Counted from the first letter of the stretch, positions 40,921 to 54,370 are shown. The stretch is 64,000 nucleotides of DNA from Beijerinckiaceae bacterium RH AL1 (GCA_901457705.2 LR590083.2:1798597-1862596); one strand, 5' to 3'. The notes: generated from the sequence alone by a model not told the origin. Made by a program: numbers and translations.

Positions 40921-42105
40921 TTGCGTTATTTGTCGGATAGCTTCCGCTCGTCCGCGGCGCGCGCCCTCTGCATCGCCGCATGCCTGGTACTTCCAGGCGC
41001 TTGCTCGACGGTGCCGACGCAGGGACCGACCCGGCAGGCCGTGATCGACGGCGGGACGCGGCCCGACGCACCCTATCTCCTGATGCCGATCTCGGACTTC
41101 ACGGTCCAGGAGCTGTCGCATTTCCCAGGGCCCAGCCTCTACGGCAAGTTCGGCGACTACCGGAAGCCGGCGCTCTACACCGTCGGCGTCGGCGACACGA
41201 TCGACGTCTCGGTCTTCGAGGCGGCCGGCGGCGGCCTGTTCCAGCAGCCGGTGACGACCCAGAACTCGACCGGCTCGCATTCCGCGCAGATCCCGCCGCA
41301 GGTGGTGCAGCGCGACGGCTCGATCACCGTGCCCTACGCCGGCCGCGTCAGCGTCGTCGGCAAGACGACGCCGGAGATCGAGAAGACCATCGTCACGCAG
41401 CTGACCGGCAAGGCGATCGAGCCGCAGGCGATCGTCACCATCGACAAGAGCCTGTCGAACGCGATCACCGTGAACGGCGAGGTGGTGAGGGGCCAGCGGC
41501 TGCAGCTGTCGACCCGCGGCGACCGCATGATCGACGTCATCGCCGAGGCCGGCGGCCTCAACGCGCCGGCCAACGAGACCTTCCTCGAGCTGACGCGCGG
41601 CGGCAAGACCGTCGAGGTGCCGTTCCAGAGCATCCTCAACAACCCGCGCGAGAACATCTACGCGCGGCCGGGCGACACGCTGACGGTGGTGCGCTACCCG
41701 CTGACCTACACGGCGGTCGGCGCGACGAGCCGCAACGCCGTCATCACCTTCGATGCCGTCGGCATCTCGCTCGAGGAGGCGATCGCCAAGGCGCAGGGCC
41801 TCCTCGACCTGCGCGCCGATCCCGAAGGCGTCTTCGTGCTGCGCTACGAGCCCGTCGCCGTCGTCCGCAACTTCCCCGGCCTGACGCCGGCGCAGGCGGC
41901 GCTCAACCTCGTGCCGGTGATCTACTACACCAACATGCGCGAGCCCCGCGCGCTGTTCCTGGCGCGCAAGTTCGCGGTGCACGACAAGGACATTGTCTAC
42001 GTGTCCAACTCGCCGTTCAGCGACCTGCAGAAGCTCCTGCAGCTCGTCGGCACGATCTCGGCGCCGGTGGTCTCCGGCATCGCCGCCTCGGCCTACATCC
42101 GCTAG
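40921..42105 (+). CDS. polysaccharide export outer-membrane lipoprotein (Wza/OPX family)
   Basis: The protein forms, or helps to form, the outer-membrane pore for capsule or exopolysaccharide. A TTG at 40921 gives 394 residues with a proper lipoprotein signal (ALCIAACLVLPGAC; lipobox LPGAC, acylated Cys about residue 28); an ATG at 40849 would place 24 more residues in front. The Poly_export (PES) region starts at YTVGVGDTIDVSVF and includes DGSITVPYAGRVSVVGKT; SLBB repeats follow, for example ITVNGEVVRGQRLQLSTRG and ARPGDTLTVVRYP. No kinase, polymerase or glycosyltransferase gene is nearby, so this is an orphan export component. Confidence 0.9.
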   Translation: MRYLSDSFRSSAARALCIAACLVLPGACSTVPTQGPTRQAVIDGGTRPDAPYLLMPISDFTVQELSHFPGPSLYGKFGDYRKPALYTVGVGDTIDVSVFEAAGGGLFQQPVTTQNSTGSHSAQIPPQVVQRDGSITVPYAGRVSVVGKTTPEIEKTIVTQLTGKAIEPQAIVTIDKSLSNAITVNGEVVRGQRLQLSTRGDRMIDVIAEAGGLNAPANETFLELTRGGKTVEVPFQSILNNPRENIYARPGDTLTVVRYPLTYTAVGATSRNAVITFDAVGISLEEAIAKAQGLLDLRADPEGVFVLRYEPVAVVRNFPGLTPAQAALNLVPVIYYTNMREPRALFLARKFAVHDKDIVYVSNSPFSDLQKLLQLVGTISAPVVSGIAASAYIR

Positions 42106-44730
<2,625 letters not shown>

Positions 44731-44754
44731 CGCTCGAGGCCAAGCAACGACAAA

Positions 44755-44781
44755 GGGCCGGTCGCTTCGTGCGACCGGCCC
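44755..44781. terminator. bidirectional terminator hairpin after gyrB
   Basis: A perfect 11-base-pair stem (GGGCCGGTCGC with GCGACCGGCCC, 5-base loop) lies between the convergent gyrB and the gene at 44813. It has no T run on the plus side and only three T residues on the minus side, so its strength as an intrinsic terminator is uncertain. Confidence 0.6.
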
Positions 44782-44812
44782 TCAAACTATACGTCGATCA
44801 GCTCGATACGGC

Positions 44813-45124
44813 TTACTTCGGCGCGCCGGCATCCGGGGCGGCCGGAGCCGGGGCAGGGGCCGCGGCGTCGTCGGCCGGGGCAGCGGCCTTCTTCTTGGCG
44901 ACCTTCTTCTTGGCGTGATGCTTCTTCTTCACCGGCGCGTCGGCGACCGGCTCGGGCGCCATCGCGGGGGCGGGCGCCGGCGGGGGCGGCGGAGGCGCCT
45001 CCTGGCAGTGGAAGGAAAACGTCGAGCACAGGAAGTCGTCGACGACCTGAGCATGCGCCGGCAGCGCCGACGTCGCCACGAAGGCCGCCGCAGCGAGCCC
45101 GAGACCAAAAGCCTTTGAGTTCAT
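44813..45124 (-). CDS. small secreted Pro/Ala/Lys-rich protein of unknown function
   Basis: The product has 103 residues from the ATG at 45124 (AGAGGTGAG upstream). A signal peptide (LGLAAAAFVATSALPAHA) is followed by QVVDDFLCSTFSFHCQE with two cysteines that may form a disulfide, then a run of seven prolines, an acidic and hydrophobic spacer, and a Lys/His/Ala-rich tail (KKKHHAKKKVAKKKAA) resembling histone H1 tails. No domain is recognised. The product should reach the periplasm, where the basic tail could bind anionic polymers; this is speculation. It is an isolated gene downstream of metK on the same strand. Confidence 0.6.
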   Translation of the reverse strand: MNSKAFGLGLAAAAFVATSALPAHAQVVDDFLCSTFSFHCQEAPPPPPPAPAPAMAPEPVADAPVKKKHHAKKKVAKKKAAAPADDAAAPAPAPAAPDAGAPK

Positions 45125-45219
45125 ATACTCACCTCTAGAGCGTGCGCGCCGCAAGACAACCCAGGGCGACGTCGCGCGCAAGGGTTAATGCGCGCATTCG
45201 CCCATACTTTTGACAGGGA

Positions 45220-46419
45220 TTATGCCGGCAGGGCGCCCTTCATCTTGTCGACGAGGTCGGTCTTCTCCCAGGCGAAGCCGCCCTCGGCGTCCGGCGCGCG
45301 GCCGAAATGGCCGTAGGCCGACGTGCGCGCGTAGATCGGCTTGTTGAGCTGCAGGTGCTCGCGGATGCCGCGCGGCGACAGCCGCATGATGCTGCCCAGC
45401 ATCGTCTCGAGCTTGTCCTCGGGGACGCTACCCGTGCCGTGCGTGTCGACGTAGATCGACAGCGGCTCGGCGACGCCGATGGCGTAGGAGAGCTGGATCG
45501 TGCAGCGGTCGGCGAGACCGGCCGCGACGACGTTCTTGGCGAGGTAGCGCGCGACGTAGGCGGCCGAGCGGTCGACCTTGGTCGGGTCCTTGCCGGAGAA
45601 GGCGCCGCCGCCGTGCGGGGCCGCGCCGCCGTAGGTGTCGACGATGATCTTGCGGCCGGTGAGGCCGCAGTCGCCGTCGGGGCCGCCGATGACGAACTTG
45701 CCGGTCGGGTTCACGTGCCAGACCGTCTCGTCGGAGATCCAGCCTTGGGGCAGGGTGTTGCGGATGTAGGGCTCGACGATGCGGCGGACGTCCTCGGAGG
45801 ACAGGCTCTCGTCGACGTGCTGGGTCGAGAGCACGAGCTGGGTGACGCCGACCGGCTTGCCGTCGACGTACTTCACCGTGACCTGGCTCTTGGCATCGGG
45901 CCCGAGCTTGGCCGCATCGCCCTTGCCGGTCTTGCGCGCGACGGCGAGGTCCTCGAGGATCTTGTGCGAATAGTAGATCGGCGCCGGCATCAGCTCCGGC
46001 GTCTCGCGGCAGGCGTAGCCGAACATGATGCCCTGGTCGCCGGCGCCCTCGTCCTTGTTGCCGGCCGAGTCGACGCCCTGCGCGATGTCGGCGGACTGGG
46101 CGTGCAGCAGGATCTCGATCTGCGCGGTCTCCCAGTGGAAGCCGTCCTGCTCGTAGCCGATGTCCTTGATCGCGGCGCGGGCGACCTTCTCGACCGCCTT
46201 CGGGTCGATCATCGGGCCGCGCACCTCGCCGGCGATGACGACGCGGTTCGTGGTGGCGAGCGTCTCGCAGGCGACGCGGATGGAATAGGGATCGAGGCCG
46301 GCCTTCGCGCCCTCGCGGAAATACAGGTCGACCACCTCGTCGGAGATGCGGTCGCAGACCTTGTCGGGATGGCCCTCGGAAACCGACTCGCTTGTGAAGA
46401 GATAGTTCGCGCGCGCCAT
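45220..46419 (-). CDS. metK: S-adenosylmethionine synthetase
   Basis: MetK makes S-adenosylmethionine from methionine and ATP. The 399-residue protein starts at 46419 with AGGAG upstream. Signatures: [20 protein letters not shown] (residues 8-27), the [13 protein letters not shown] block, the P-loop-like [19 protein letters not shown], and [18 protein letters not shown] strong palindrome lies 65 bases upstream of the start and probably controls transcription. The gene is transcribed divergently from tpiA. Confidence 0.97.
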   Translation of the reverse strand: MARANYLFTSESVSEGHPDKVCDRISDEVVDLYFREGAKAGLDPYSIRVACETLATTNRVVIAGEVRGPMIDPKAVEKVARAAIKDIGYEQDGFHWETAQIEILLHAQSADIAQGVDSAGNKDEGAGDQGIMFGYACRETPELMPAPIYYSHKILEDLAVARKTGKGDAAKLGPDAKSQVTVKYVDGKPVGVTQLVLSTQHVDESLSSEDVRRIVEPYIRNTLPQGWISDETVWHVNPTGKFVIGGPDGDCGLTGRKIIVDTYGGAAPHGGGAFSGKDPTKVDRSAAYVARYLAKNVVAAGLADRCTIQLSYAIGVAEPLSIYVDTHGTGSVPEDKLETMLGSIMRLSPRGIREHLQLNKPIYARTSAYGHFGRAPDAEGGFAWEKTDLVDKMKGALPA

Positions 46420-46483
46420 TTGTGCTCCTGACCGCAAGTTTTCCGTCCCGCGGGCGAGGGCGTCGTCGCCGCCGCTCCGGCTA

Positions 46484-46511
46484 AAGGATATGCGCTTATG
46501 CACATATCCTT
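46484..46511 (-). promoter_or_regulatory. palindromic operator candidate upstream of metK
   Basis: Perfect 9-base arms AAGGATATG (46484-46492) and CATATCCTT (46503-46511) flank a 10-base centre that is itself nearly symmetrical. The element is A+T-rich in a G+C-rich genome and lies 65 bases upstream of the metK start codon, so it probably overlaps the promoter. ArsR-type SAM-cycle regulators (SahR/SamR) are known to control metK and ahcY genes in alphaproteobacteria; whether this is their site is inference. Confidence 0.6.
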
Positions 46512-46678
46512 ATCACAGCAAGCCCCAAAATGCGCGGATTTGAAGACGGCCTGGCGCCTGTGGCCGGCCTGTACGGCCTGTTTCGGGACTGCGGCCCAGG
46601 CTTTGCGGATCGCGGCCCCGATGCTAACGGGAGCGACGAGCCGCGATGCCCGCGCGACCTCCGGAGGCCGATCCAAAA

Positions 46679-47458
46679 ATGGCGCGACGACCCCGACCGC
46701 TGGTCGCCGGAAACTGGAAGATGAACGGCCTCAAGGCCGACCTCGTCGAGGTCGAGAAGACCCGCGAGGCGCTCGTCGCGGGCGTGGCCGGCGAGGCCGA
46801 GGTCCTGGTCTGCCCGCCCTCCACGCTGATCGCCGCCGCCGCCGACATCGCGCGCGGCTCCGACCTCAAGATCGGCGGCCAGAACTGCCACAAGAACGAG
46901 AGCGGCCCCCACACCGGCTCGATCTCGCCCGGCATGCTCGTCGACGCCGGCGCCACCTACGTCATCCTCGGCCATTCCGAGCGCCGCGCCGACCACCACG
47001 AGACCAACGCGGCGGTCAAGGTGAAGGCGGTCACCGCCAAGGCCGCGGGGCTAACCTCGATCATCTGCGTCGGCGAGACCAAGGAAGATCGCGACCTCGG
47101 CCGCGCCCATCTCGTCGTGCGCCGCCAGATCCAGGGCTCGCTGCCGACCGACATCGACGCGCGCCAGCTCGTCGTCGCCTACGAGCCGATCTGGGCGATC
47201 GGCACCGGCGTCACGCCCTCGTGCGCCGACATCGCCGAGATGCACGCCTTCATGCGCAAGGAGGTGATGGCGCTGATCCCGGAGGGCGGCGACACGATCC
47301 GCCTGCTCTACGGCGGCTCGGTGAAGCCCTCGAACGCCGCCGAGATCCTGGCCGTCGAGAACGTCGACGGCGCGCTCGTCGGGGGCGCCAGCCTGAAGTC
47401 CAAGGACTTCATGGCGATCGCCGCCGTCTATGCCAAGGAGCTGTCGACGGCGGGCTGA
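46679..47458 (+). CDS. tpiA: triosephosphate isomerase
   Basis: TpiA interconverts dihydroxyacetone phosphate and glyceraldehyde 3-phosphate. The 259-residue form from the ATG at 46679 is chosen for its length and GGAGG upstream; a Met 11 residues earlier is possible. Catalytic residues are visible: Lys14 in AGNWKMNG, His99 in YVILGHSERR and Glu169 in VAYEPIWAIGTG; LLYGGSVKPSNA forms the phosphate-binding loop. secG follows after 122 bases, the usual order in alphaproteobacteria; pyrG, kdsA and eno, which commonly follow further on, do not here (eno is at 61029). Confidence 0.97.
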   Translation: MARRPRPLVAGNWKMNGLKADLVEVEKTREALVAGVAGEAEVLVCPPSTLIAAAADIARGSDLKIGGQNCHKNESGPHTGSISPGMLVDAGATYVILGHSERRADHHETNAAVKVKAVTAKAAGLTSIICVGETKEDRDLGRAHLVVRRQIQGSLPTDIDARQLVVAYEPIWAIGTGVTPSCADIAEMHAFMRKEVMALIPEGGDTIRLLYGGSVKPSNAAEILAVENVDGALVGGASLKSKDFMAIAAVYAKELSTAG

Positions 47459-47580
47459 CCCTCCCTCGTCGCTAGATTTGCCGATCGCCGCCATCTCCCG
47501 TATGACGGCGCCGCACCCGCCTCAGCTGTCTTCACTCAGGCCGGCCCCAGGGCCACGCCGTCCGGATTTTTCCCCGTTCC

Positions 47581-48078
47581 ATGCAGACCGTCCTCATCGT
47601 CATCCACCTCATGGTCGTCACCGCGCTCGTCGTGGTGGTGCTTCTGCAGCGCTCCGAGGGCGGCGCGCTCGGCATGGGCGGCGGCTCGGGCTTCATGACG
47701 GGCCGCGGCCAGGCCAACGTGCTGACGCGGGCGACCGCGATCCTCGCCACCCTGTTCTTTCTGACGAGCCTCGGGCTGACGCTGCTGGCCAACTACGGCA
47801 AGGGCAACCGCTCTATCCTCGAGGGCCTGCCGCCCGCCGGCACCAGCCAGCCGGCGCCCATCGCGCCGCAGGAGCAGAAGGGCACGGCCCTCGACCAGCT
47901 GCGCAAGCTGCAGGAGCAGCGCGCCAACGGCGGCGGCGTGCCTGGCCACGCGACGCCGGCCGCTCCGTCGGCCCCCGCCGGCGGCGAGACGCCGGCGCCC
48001 AAGGCCGCCGCCCCGACCGAGCCGACCGGCATGCCCGACAAGCCGGCGAACCAGGCGCCGACCGCGCCGAAGCCGTAA
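47581..48078 (+). CDS. secG: protein translocase subunit SecG
   Basis: SecG is the small SecYEG translocon subunit. The 165-residue protein has two transmembrane helices (VLIVIHLMVVTALVVVVLLQ, about 4-23; ATAILATLFFLTSLGLTLLA, about 51-70) joined by the Gly-rich loop RSEGGALGMGGGSGFMTGRG, which is the family signature. A cytoplasmic or periplasmic tail of about 90 residues rich in Pro, Ala and Gln follows and is low complexity, as in many Rhizobiales. It converges with the methylmalonyl-CoA mutase gene, three bases apart. Confidence 0.95.
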   Translation: MQTVLIVIHLMVVTALVVVVLLQRSEGGALGMGGGSGFMTGRGQANVLTRATAILATLFFLTSLGLTLLANYGKGNRSILEGLPPAGTSQPAPIAPQEQKGTALDQLRKLQEQRANGGGVPGHATPAAPSAPAGGETPAPKAAAPTEPTGMPDKPANQAPTAPKP

Positions 48079-48081
48079 GGG

Positions 48082-50235
<2,154 letters not shown>

Positions 50236-50326
50236 AAGTCTCCTCGCCCGGGCAGCTTAGACCCGCGGACAGGCTCGGCGCTATCGTCCTGTCCTGCAGA
50301 GGGCGCCCGTCGCGAGGGCGAACACG

Positions 50327-52099
50327 TCAGGCCCGAGAAGCTGCGGCCTCGATGACGTCCAGCGTCGTCCGGAGCACGTCGAGCGCATCGCAGCCGTCGT
50401 GGACGAACGCATCGACGTTCGTTTCGGCGCCATCCGCCGGCCGACCGGCGGCCAGGATGCGGTGCGCGCCGCGCTCGCGAAGCGCCGTGACGAGGGCGGC
50501 CGCATCGGCGGCATAGGCCGCGTTCGTGCCGCAGAGGCATGCGACGGCGGCGCGGCTCGCCGCGAAGTCCGCGGCCAGCGTGATGACATCGCGCTCGCTC
50601 GTGGTCGGCATCGCCGCGAGACCGGCGGCGGCGAAGAAGTTGCGGGCCCACGTCGCGCGGGGCCCGAAGGCGGCGGGCGTCCCGAGCGTCGCCAGGAACA
50701 CGACCGGCGGCTCGCCCAGCGCCTCGGCGCGATCGCGCAGCGCCTCGAAGGGGGTGGCGTCGCGCAGGCAGGGCAGGGCGCCGTCGCCGCCGGCCGCCTC
50801 GCGCGGCGCGACGTCGACCACGCCGGGCGTCGGGGCCTCGAGGCTGGGGAACCGGCTCGTGCCGACGATGCCGGCGGCGAGCGTCGCGACGGCGCTCGCG
50901 CGCGCCGCCGCCGCCTCGGCGAGCCGCCGCTGCAGCGCGCCCGCCGCGAGCGAGGCGGCGATGCCGCCCTCGGCCTCGATCTCCTGGAACAAGCGCCAGG
51001 CAGTCTCGCACAGCGCATCCGTCAGCGCCTCGAAGCTGCCGGAGCCGCCCGCGGGGTCGTCGACCATCGCGAGATTGGATTCGTCGAGGAGCACGCGCTG
51101 GACGTTGCGGGCGAGGCGCCGCGCCGGCTCGTCCGGCAGGCCGAGCGGCAGGGGCATCGGCAGCACGGTGACGGCGTCGGCGCCCCCGAGACCGGCGGCG
51201 AAGGTCGCGGCGGTCGCGCGCATCACGTTGGTCCAGGGATCGCGCCGCGTCATCATCCGCCACGAGGTCTCGGCGTGGAGCCGCAGCGGACGCGGCGTCA
51301 GCCCGCTCGCCGCCTCGACCCGCGCCCAGAGCCGGCGCATCGCGCGCACCTTCGCAAGACCGAGCAGGGCCTCGGCGTCGGCCGCCAGCAGCACCGCCAC
51401 CTTTTTGCGCGCGAGGTCTAACGCCAGGCCGCTGCTCTCGAGCGCGTGCAGGTAGGCGACGCCGGTCGCCAGCACGGCCGCGAGCTCCAGCGCTTCGCCC
51501 GCGCCGGCCTCGTGCCACGCGCGGCCGTCGACGAGCAGGGGGCATCCGGCGAGGCCCGCGCTGTCGGCGGCCGCGAGCACGTCGGGAAGCTGGCCGAGGT
51601 CGACCGGCGTGCCGGCGCGCGCCGCAACGCCGACCGGATCGAAGCCGAGGTCGATTTGCAGCGCGGCGCTCGTCAGCGTGCGGCGCGTGACGAGCGCGGC
51701 GAGCGCCGCTGCGACGGCGGGCGTGTCGGCGCCGGCATCGAGGCGGACGTCGATGAAGTCGAGCTCGACGTCGCGGAAAACCTCGTCGAGATCGGACTCG
51801 CGCGACAGGCCGAAGCCGCGCGCGAACGGGCTGCCGGCGAAGACGAGCGTCAGCGCATCGGCGCCGCCTTCGAGCTCGGCGAGCGCCGTCGCGTTGGCTG
51901 CCTCCGCGTCGGGATGGTCGATCCGCTGGGCGACGGCCCAAGCCGGCCTCTTGCGCCACAAGGCGACGGCGTCCTGCCGCCGCGGGTAGAGCGGGGCGAT
52001 CTCGATGCCGTCGGCGGAGCGCGTGACGAGCGTCTCGACGGCCGCTCCGATCGTCTTGCCGACCCTGGCCCGCCAGACGCTCTCGTCCGCGTCGCCCAT
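50327..52099 (-). CDS. mutA: methylmalonyl-CoA mutase, small (beta) subunit
   Basis: The 590-residue product is the non-catalytic partner of MutB. It resembles MutB over its length but is diverged: the block TSWRMMTRRDPWTNVMRATAATFAAGLGGADAV (given here in part) and LLDESNLAMVDDPAGGSGSFEALTD match the barrel core. The C-terminal region (PPVVFLATLGTPAAFGPRATW, then CLCGTNAAYAADAAAL) corresponds to the cobalamin domain but lacks the DGHDRG motif, as expected for the small subunit. The start at 52099 is eight bases after the stop of the upstream small gene. Two-subunit mutases occur in methylotrophs, whereas many Rhizobiales use a single-subunit form. Confidence 0.93.
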   Translation of the reverse strand: MGDADESVWRARVGKTIGAAVETLVTRSADGIEIAPLYPRRQDAVALWRKRPAWAVAQRIDHPDAEAANATALAELEGGADALTLVFAGSPFARGFGLSRESDLDEVFRDVELDFIDVRLDAGADTPAVAAALAALVTRRTLTSAALQIDLGFDPVGVAARAGTPVDLGQLPDVLAAADSAGLAGCPLLVDGRAWHEAGAGEALELAAVLATGVAYLHALESSGLALDLARKKVAVLLAADAEALLGLAKVRAMRRLWARVEAASGLTPRPLRLHAETSWRMMTRRDPWTNVMRATAATFAAGLGGADAVTVLPMPLPLGLPDEPARRLARNVQRVLLDESNLAMVDDPAGGSGSFEALTDALCETAWRLFQEIEAEGGIAASLAAGALQRRLAEAAAARASAVATLAAGIVGTSRFPSLEAPTPGVVDVAPREAAGGDGALPCLRDATPFEALRDRAEALGEPPVVFLATLGTPAAFGPRATWARNFFAAAGLAAMPTTSERDVITLAADFAASRAAVACLCGTNAAYAADAAALVTALRERGAHRILAAGRPADGAETNVDAFVHDGCDALDVLRTTLDVIEAAASRA

Positions 52100-52107
52100 C
52101 GCGGCCG

Positions 52108-52500
52108 TCAGACGAACTGGCCGAGGCCCGGGACGGCGGCGGCGACCTTCCTGACGCGCTCGTCGCCGGCGGTCTCGCGCGCGTAGGCGAAGATCTCCTT
52201 GCCGATCGTCGTCATCTCGCCGGTGCCGAGCCCGATGCCGGTGAGCTGCGTGGCGAGGCCCATGAGGCCGCCGCCGTCGCCCATCAGGCTCATCAGCCCG
52301 CCCATCATGCCGCCGGGCTTCGGCTTGTCCGCGGCGCCGCGGTCGGCCGCCTCGGCGGCGCCGGGCACCTGGCGCAGCATGTCGTCGACCTCGTCGGGCG
52401 CCTCGCGACGCAGAAACGCGAAGATGAGCCCGATCGCCCGCTCGGCCTGGTCCGCGGGAATGTCGGCCGCCGCGGCCACCCGCGCGATCAGTTCTTCCAT
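52108..52500 (-). CDS. small conserved hypothetical protein in the methylmalonyl-CoA mutase operon
   Basis: The product has 130 residues, with no signal peptide. The first 45 residues form helices with regularly spaced hydrophobics (LIARVAAAADIPADQAERAIG, then LIFAFLRREAPDEVDDMLRQ), which resembles the DUF2267/DUF2780 type of small helical protein; the middle is Gly/Met-rich (GGMMGGLMSLMGDGGG) and the end is again helical. I do not recognise its function. It is the first gene of an operon with mutA (8 bases downstream) and mutB, so an accessory role in the mutase system is possible but unproven. Confidence 0.75.
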   Translation of the reverse strand: MEELIARVAAAADIPADQAERAIGLIFAFLRREAPDEVDDMLRQVPGAAEAADRGAADKPKPGGMMGGLMSLMGDGGGLMGLATQLTGIGLGTGEMTTIGKEIFAYARETAGDERVRKVAAAVPGLGQFV

Positions 52501-52591
52501 GAGAGCCTCGTTGTAAAACCAAGCTTCTGCCGAGCCCCGCCTCGGAAATCAAGGCGACCGCGGCCTTTACGTTGCTTTAACGATCATGGCG

Positions 52592-52609
52592 ATGTCACAC
52601 GACTGTTAT
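52592..52609 (+). promoter_or_regulatory. PhoB-box-like direct repeat upstream of pit
   Basis: ATGTCAC and CTGTTAT are separated by four bases, giving the 11-base period of the Pho box consensus CTGTCAT-N4-CTGTCAT; they match it at 5/7 and 6/7 positions. The site lies 47 bases before the pit start codon at 52656, where it could control a promoter, and argues against a longer coding region starting at 52608. Confidence 0.6.
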
Positions 52610-52655
52610 GGTCGAATGGCTATCTCCGCCCCGGGTGCAATTAGGGGTCGCAGTC

Positions 52656-54278
52656 ATGAGTTCGGTCACCACAGCCGCGGTCGGGGCAGGCGATCCCGGC
52701 TACGAGCGCAAAGTCGATCTCAACAAGCCGATGGGCCCGACGGGCCTCCTGCTCTTCGGCGCCGTCATGGCGCTCGGCCTGTTCTTCACGGCCTACAGCA
52801 TCTTCTCCGAGGTCGAGGCGGCCGGCGCCAAGCCCACCTCCATCCTCCCCTACCTGCTTCTCGCCGTCGCGCTGCTCGTGGCGCTCGGCTTCGAGTTCGT
52901 CAACGGCTTCCACGACACGGCGAACGCCGTCGCGACCGTGATCTACACGCGCGCGCTGCCGCCGCAGATCGCCGTCGTCTGGTCGGGCTTCTTCAACTTC
53001 CTCGGCGTCTCGCTGTCGACCGGCCTCGTCGCCTACAACATCGTCTCGTTGCTGCCGATCGAGCTGATCCTCTCGATCACCTCGAACGCCGGCTTCGCGA
53101 TGGTCTTCTCGATGCTCATCGCGGCGATCATCTGGAACCTCGGCACCTGGTGGCTCGGCCTGCCGGCGTCGTCCTCGCACACGCTGATCGGCTCGATCAT
53201 CGGCGTCGGCATCATGAACGCGCTGCTGCACGGCCGCACCGCCTACTCCGGCGTGAACTGGGGTGAGGCGACCAAGATCGGCTACGCGCTGCTCCTGTCG
53301 CCGCTGTTCGGCTTCGGTGCCGCCGCCCTGCTTCTGCTCCTCATGAAGCTCGTCATCCGCAAGAAGGAGCTCTACAGCGAGCCGAAGACGAACGGCGCGC
53401 CGCCGATCTGGATCCGAGGCCTGCTGATCCTGACCTGCACCCTCGTGTCGTTCTTCCACGGCTCGAACGACGGTCAGAAGGGCATGGGCCTCATCATGCT
53501 CATCCTCATCGGCACCGTGCCGACCGCCTTCGCGCTCAACCGCGCCGTCGAGCCGTCCAAGGTCGCGCACTTCACGGAAGTCTCGCAGGCCGCCGCGAAG
53601 ATCATCGACGCCAAGGGCGCCGGCTACAACGTCATCGGCAACCCGCGCCCGGCGGTGACGACCTACGTCGCCTCGCACGAGTTCACCGACGGCACCTATC
53701 CGTCGCTGGCGGTGCTGATCGACGGCATCCAGAAGGAGGTCGCGGCCTACGGCTCGATCCAGAAGATCCCCGCCGATGTCGCCAGCAACACGCGCAACGA
53801 CATGTACCTGACGTCGGAGGCGATCAAGGTGCTGTTCAAGGACAAGCAGTCCGAGCTGTCCGCCGACGAGAAGGCCACGCTGACCAAGTACCAGGGCATG
53901 CTGAACGCCTCGACGCGCTACATCCCGACCTGGGTGAAGATCGCCGTCGCGCTCGCGCTCGGCCTCGGCACGATGATCGGATGGAAGCGCATCGTCGTCA
54001 CGGTCGGCGAGCGCATCGGCAAGACCCACCTGACCTACGGCCAGGGCGCCGCCGCCGAGCTCGTCGCCGCCGGCACCATCGGCCTCGCCGACGGCTTCGG
54101 CCTTCCGGTGTCGACCACGCACGTTCTGTCGTCCGGCGTCGCCGGCACGATGGCGGCGAACGGGTCGGGCATCCAGTGGTCGACGCTGCGCTCGATCGCG
54201 ATGGCCTGGGTGCTGACGCTGCCCTGCGCCATGGCGATCTCGGCGACCCTGTTCTTCATCTTCTCGAAGGTCTTCTGA
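52656..54278 (+). CDS. pit: Pit-family inorganic phosphate transporter
   Basis: This is a low-affinity, proton-coupled phosphate (metal phosphate) transporter of the inner membrane, 540 residues from the ATG at 52656. The two inverted PHO4 signature regions are FEFVNGFHDTANAVATVIYT and SFFHGSNDGQKGMGLIML, each with the G-F/S-x-x-D/N-x-x-x-x pattern; ADGFGLPVSTTHVLSSGVAGTM is the second-half repeat of the first-half PASSSHTLIGSIIG. About ten helices flank a large soluble insertion (about residues 300-420). A PhoB-box-like site precedes it and a terminator follows. Confidence 0.95.
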   Translation: MSSVTTAAVGAGDPGYERKVDLNKPMGPTGLLLFGAVMALGLFFTAYSIFSEVEAAGAKPTSILPYLLLAVALLVALGFEFVNGFHDTANAVATVIYTRALPPQIAVVWSGFFNFLGVSLSTGLVAYNIVSLLPIELILSITSNAGFAMVFSMLIAAIIWNLGTWWLGLPASSSHTLIGSIIGVGIMNALLHGRTAYSGVNWGEATKIGYALLLSPLFGFGAAALLLLLMKLVIRKKELYSEPKTNGAPPIWIRGLLILTCTLVSFFHGSNDGQKGMGLIMLILIGTVPTAFALNRAVEPSKVAHFTEVSQAAAKIIDAKGAGYNVIGNPRPAVTTYVASHEFTDGTYPSLAVLIDGIQKEVAAYGSIQKIPADVASNTRNDMYLTSEAIKVLFKDKQSELSADEKATLTKYQGMLNASTRYIPTWVKIAVALALGLGTMIGWKRIVVTVGERIGKTHLTYGQGAAAELVAAGTIGLADGFGLPVSTTHVLSSGVAGTMAANGSGIQWSTLRSIAMAWVLTLPCAMAISATLFFIFSKVF

Positions 54279-54323
54279 GGCGCCTCGCCTCGGCGGCCCT
54301 GCCGCGAACGGATCACGAAACAA

Positions 54324-54350
54324 GCGCCGGAGCCTCGCTCCGGCGCTTTT
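54324..54350 (+). terminator. rho-independent terminator of pit
   Basis: A perfect 10-base-pair stem (GCGCCGGAGC with GCTCCGGCGC, 3-base loop) is followed by four T residues, 45 bases after the pit stop. It may serve both strands, since the next gene converges. Confidence 0.85.
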
Positions 54351-54370
54351 CGTTTTGTGGCTATCGAATC

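Noticed and set aside
46420-46678. SAM riboswitch in the metK/tpiA intergenic region.
   Set aside because: Apart from the palindrome, I find no riboswitch-like paired elements or conserved core in the 65-base leader between it and metK.
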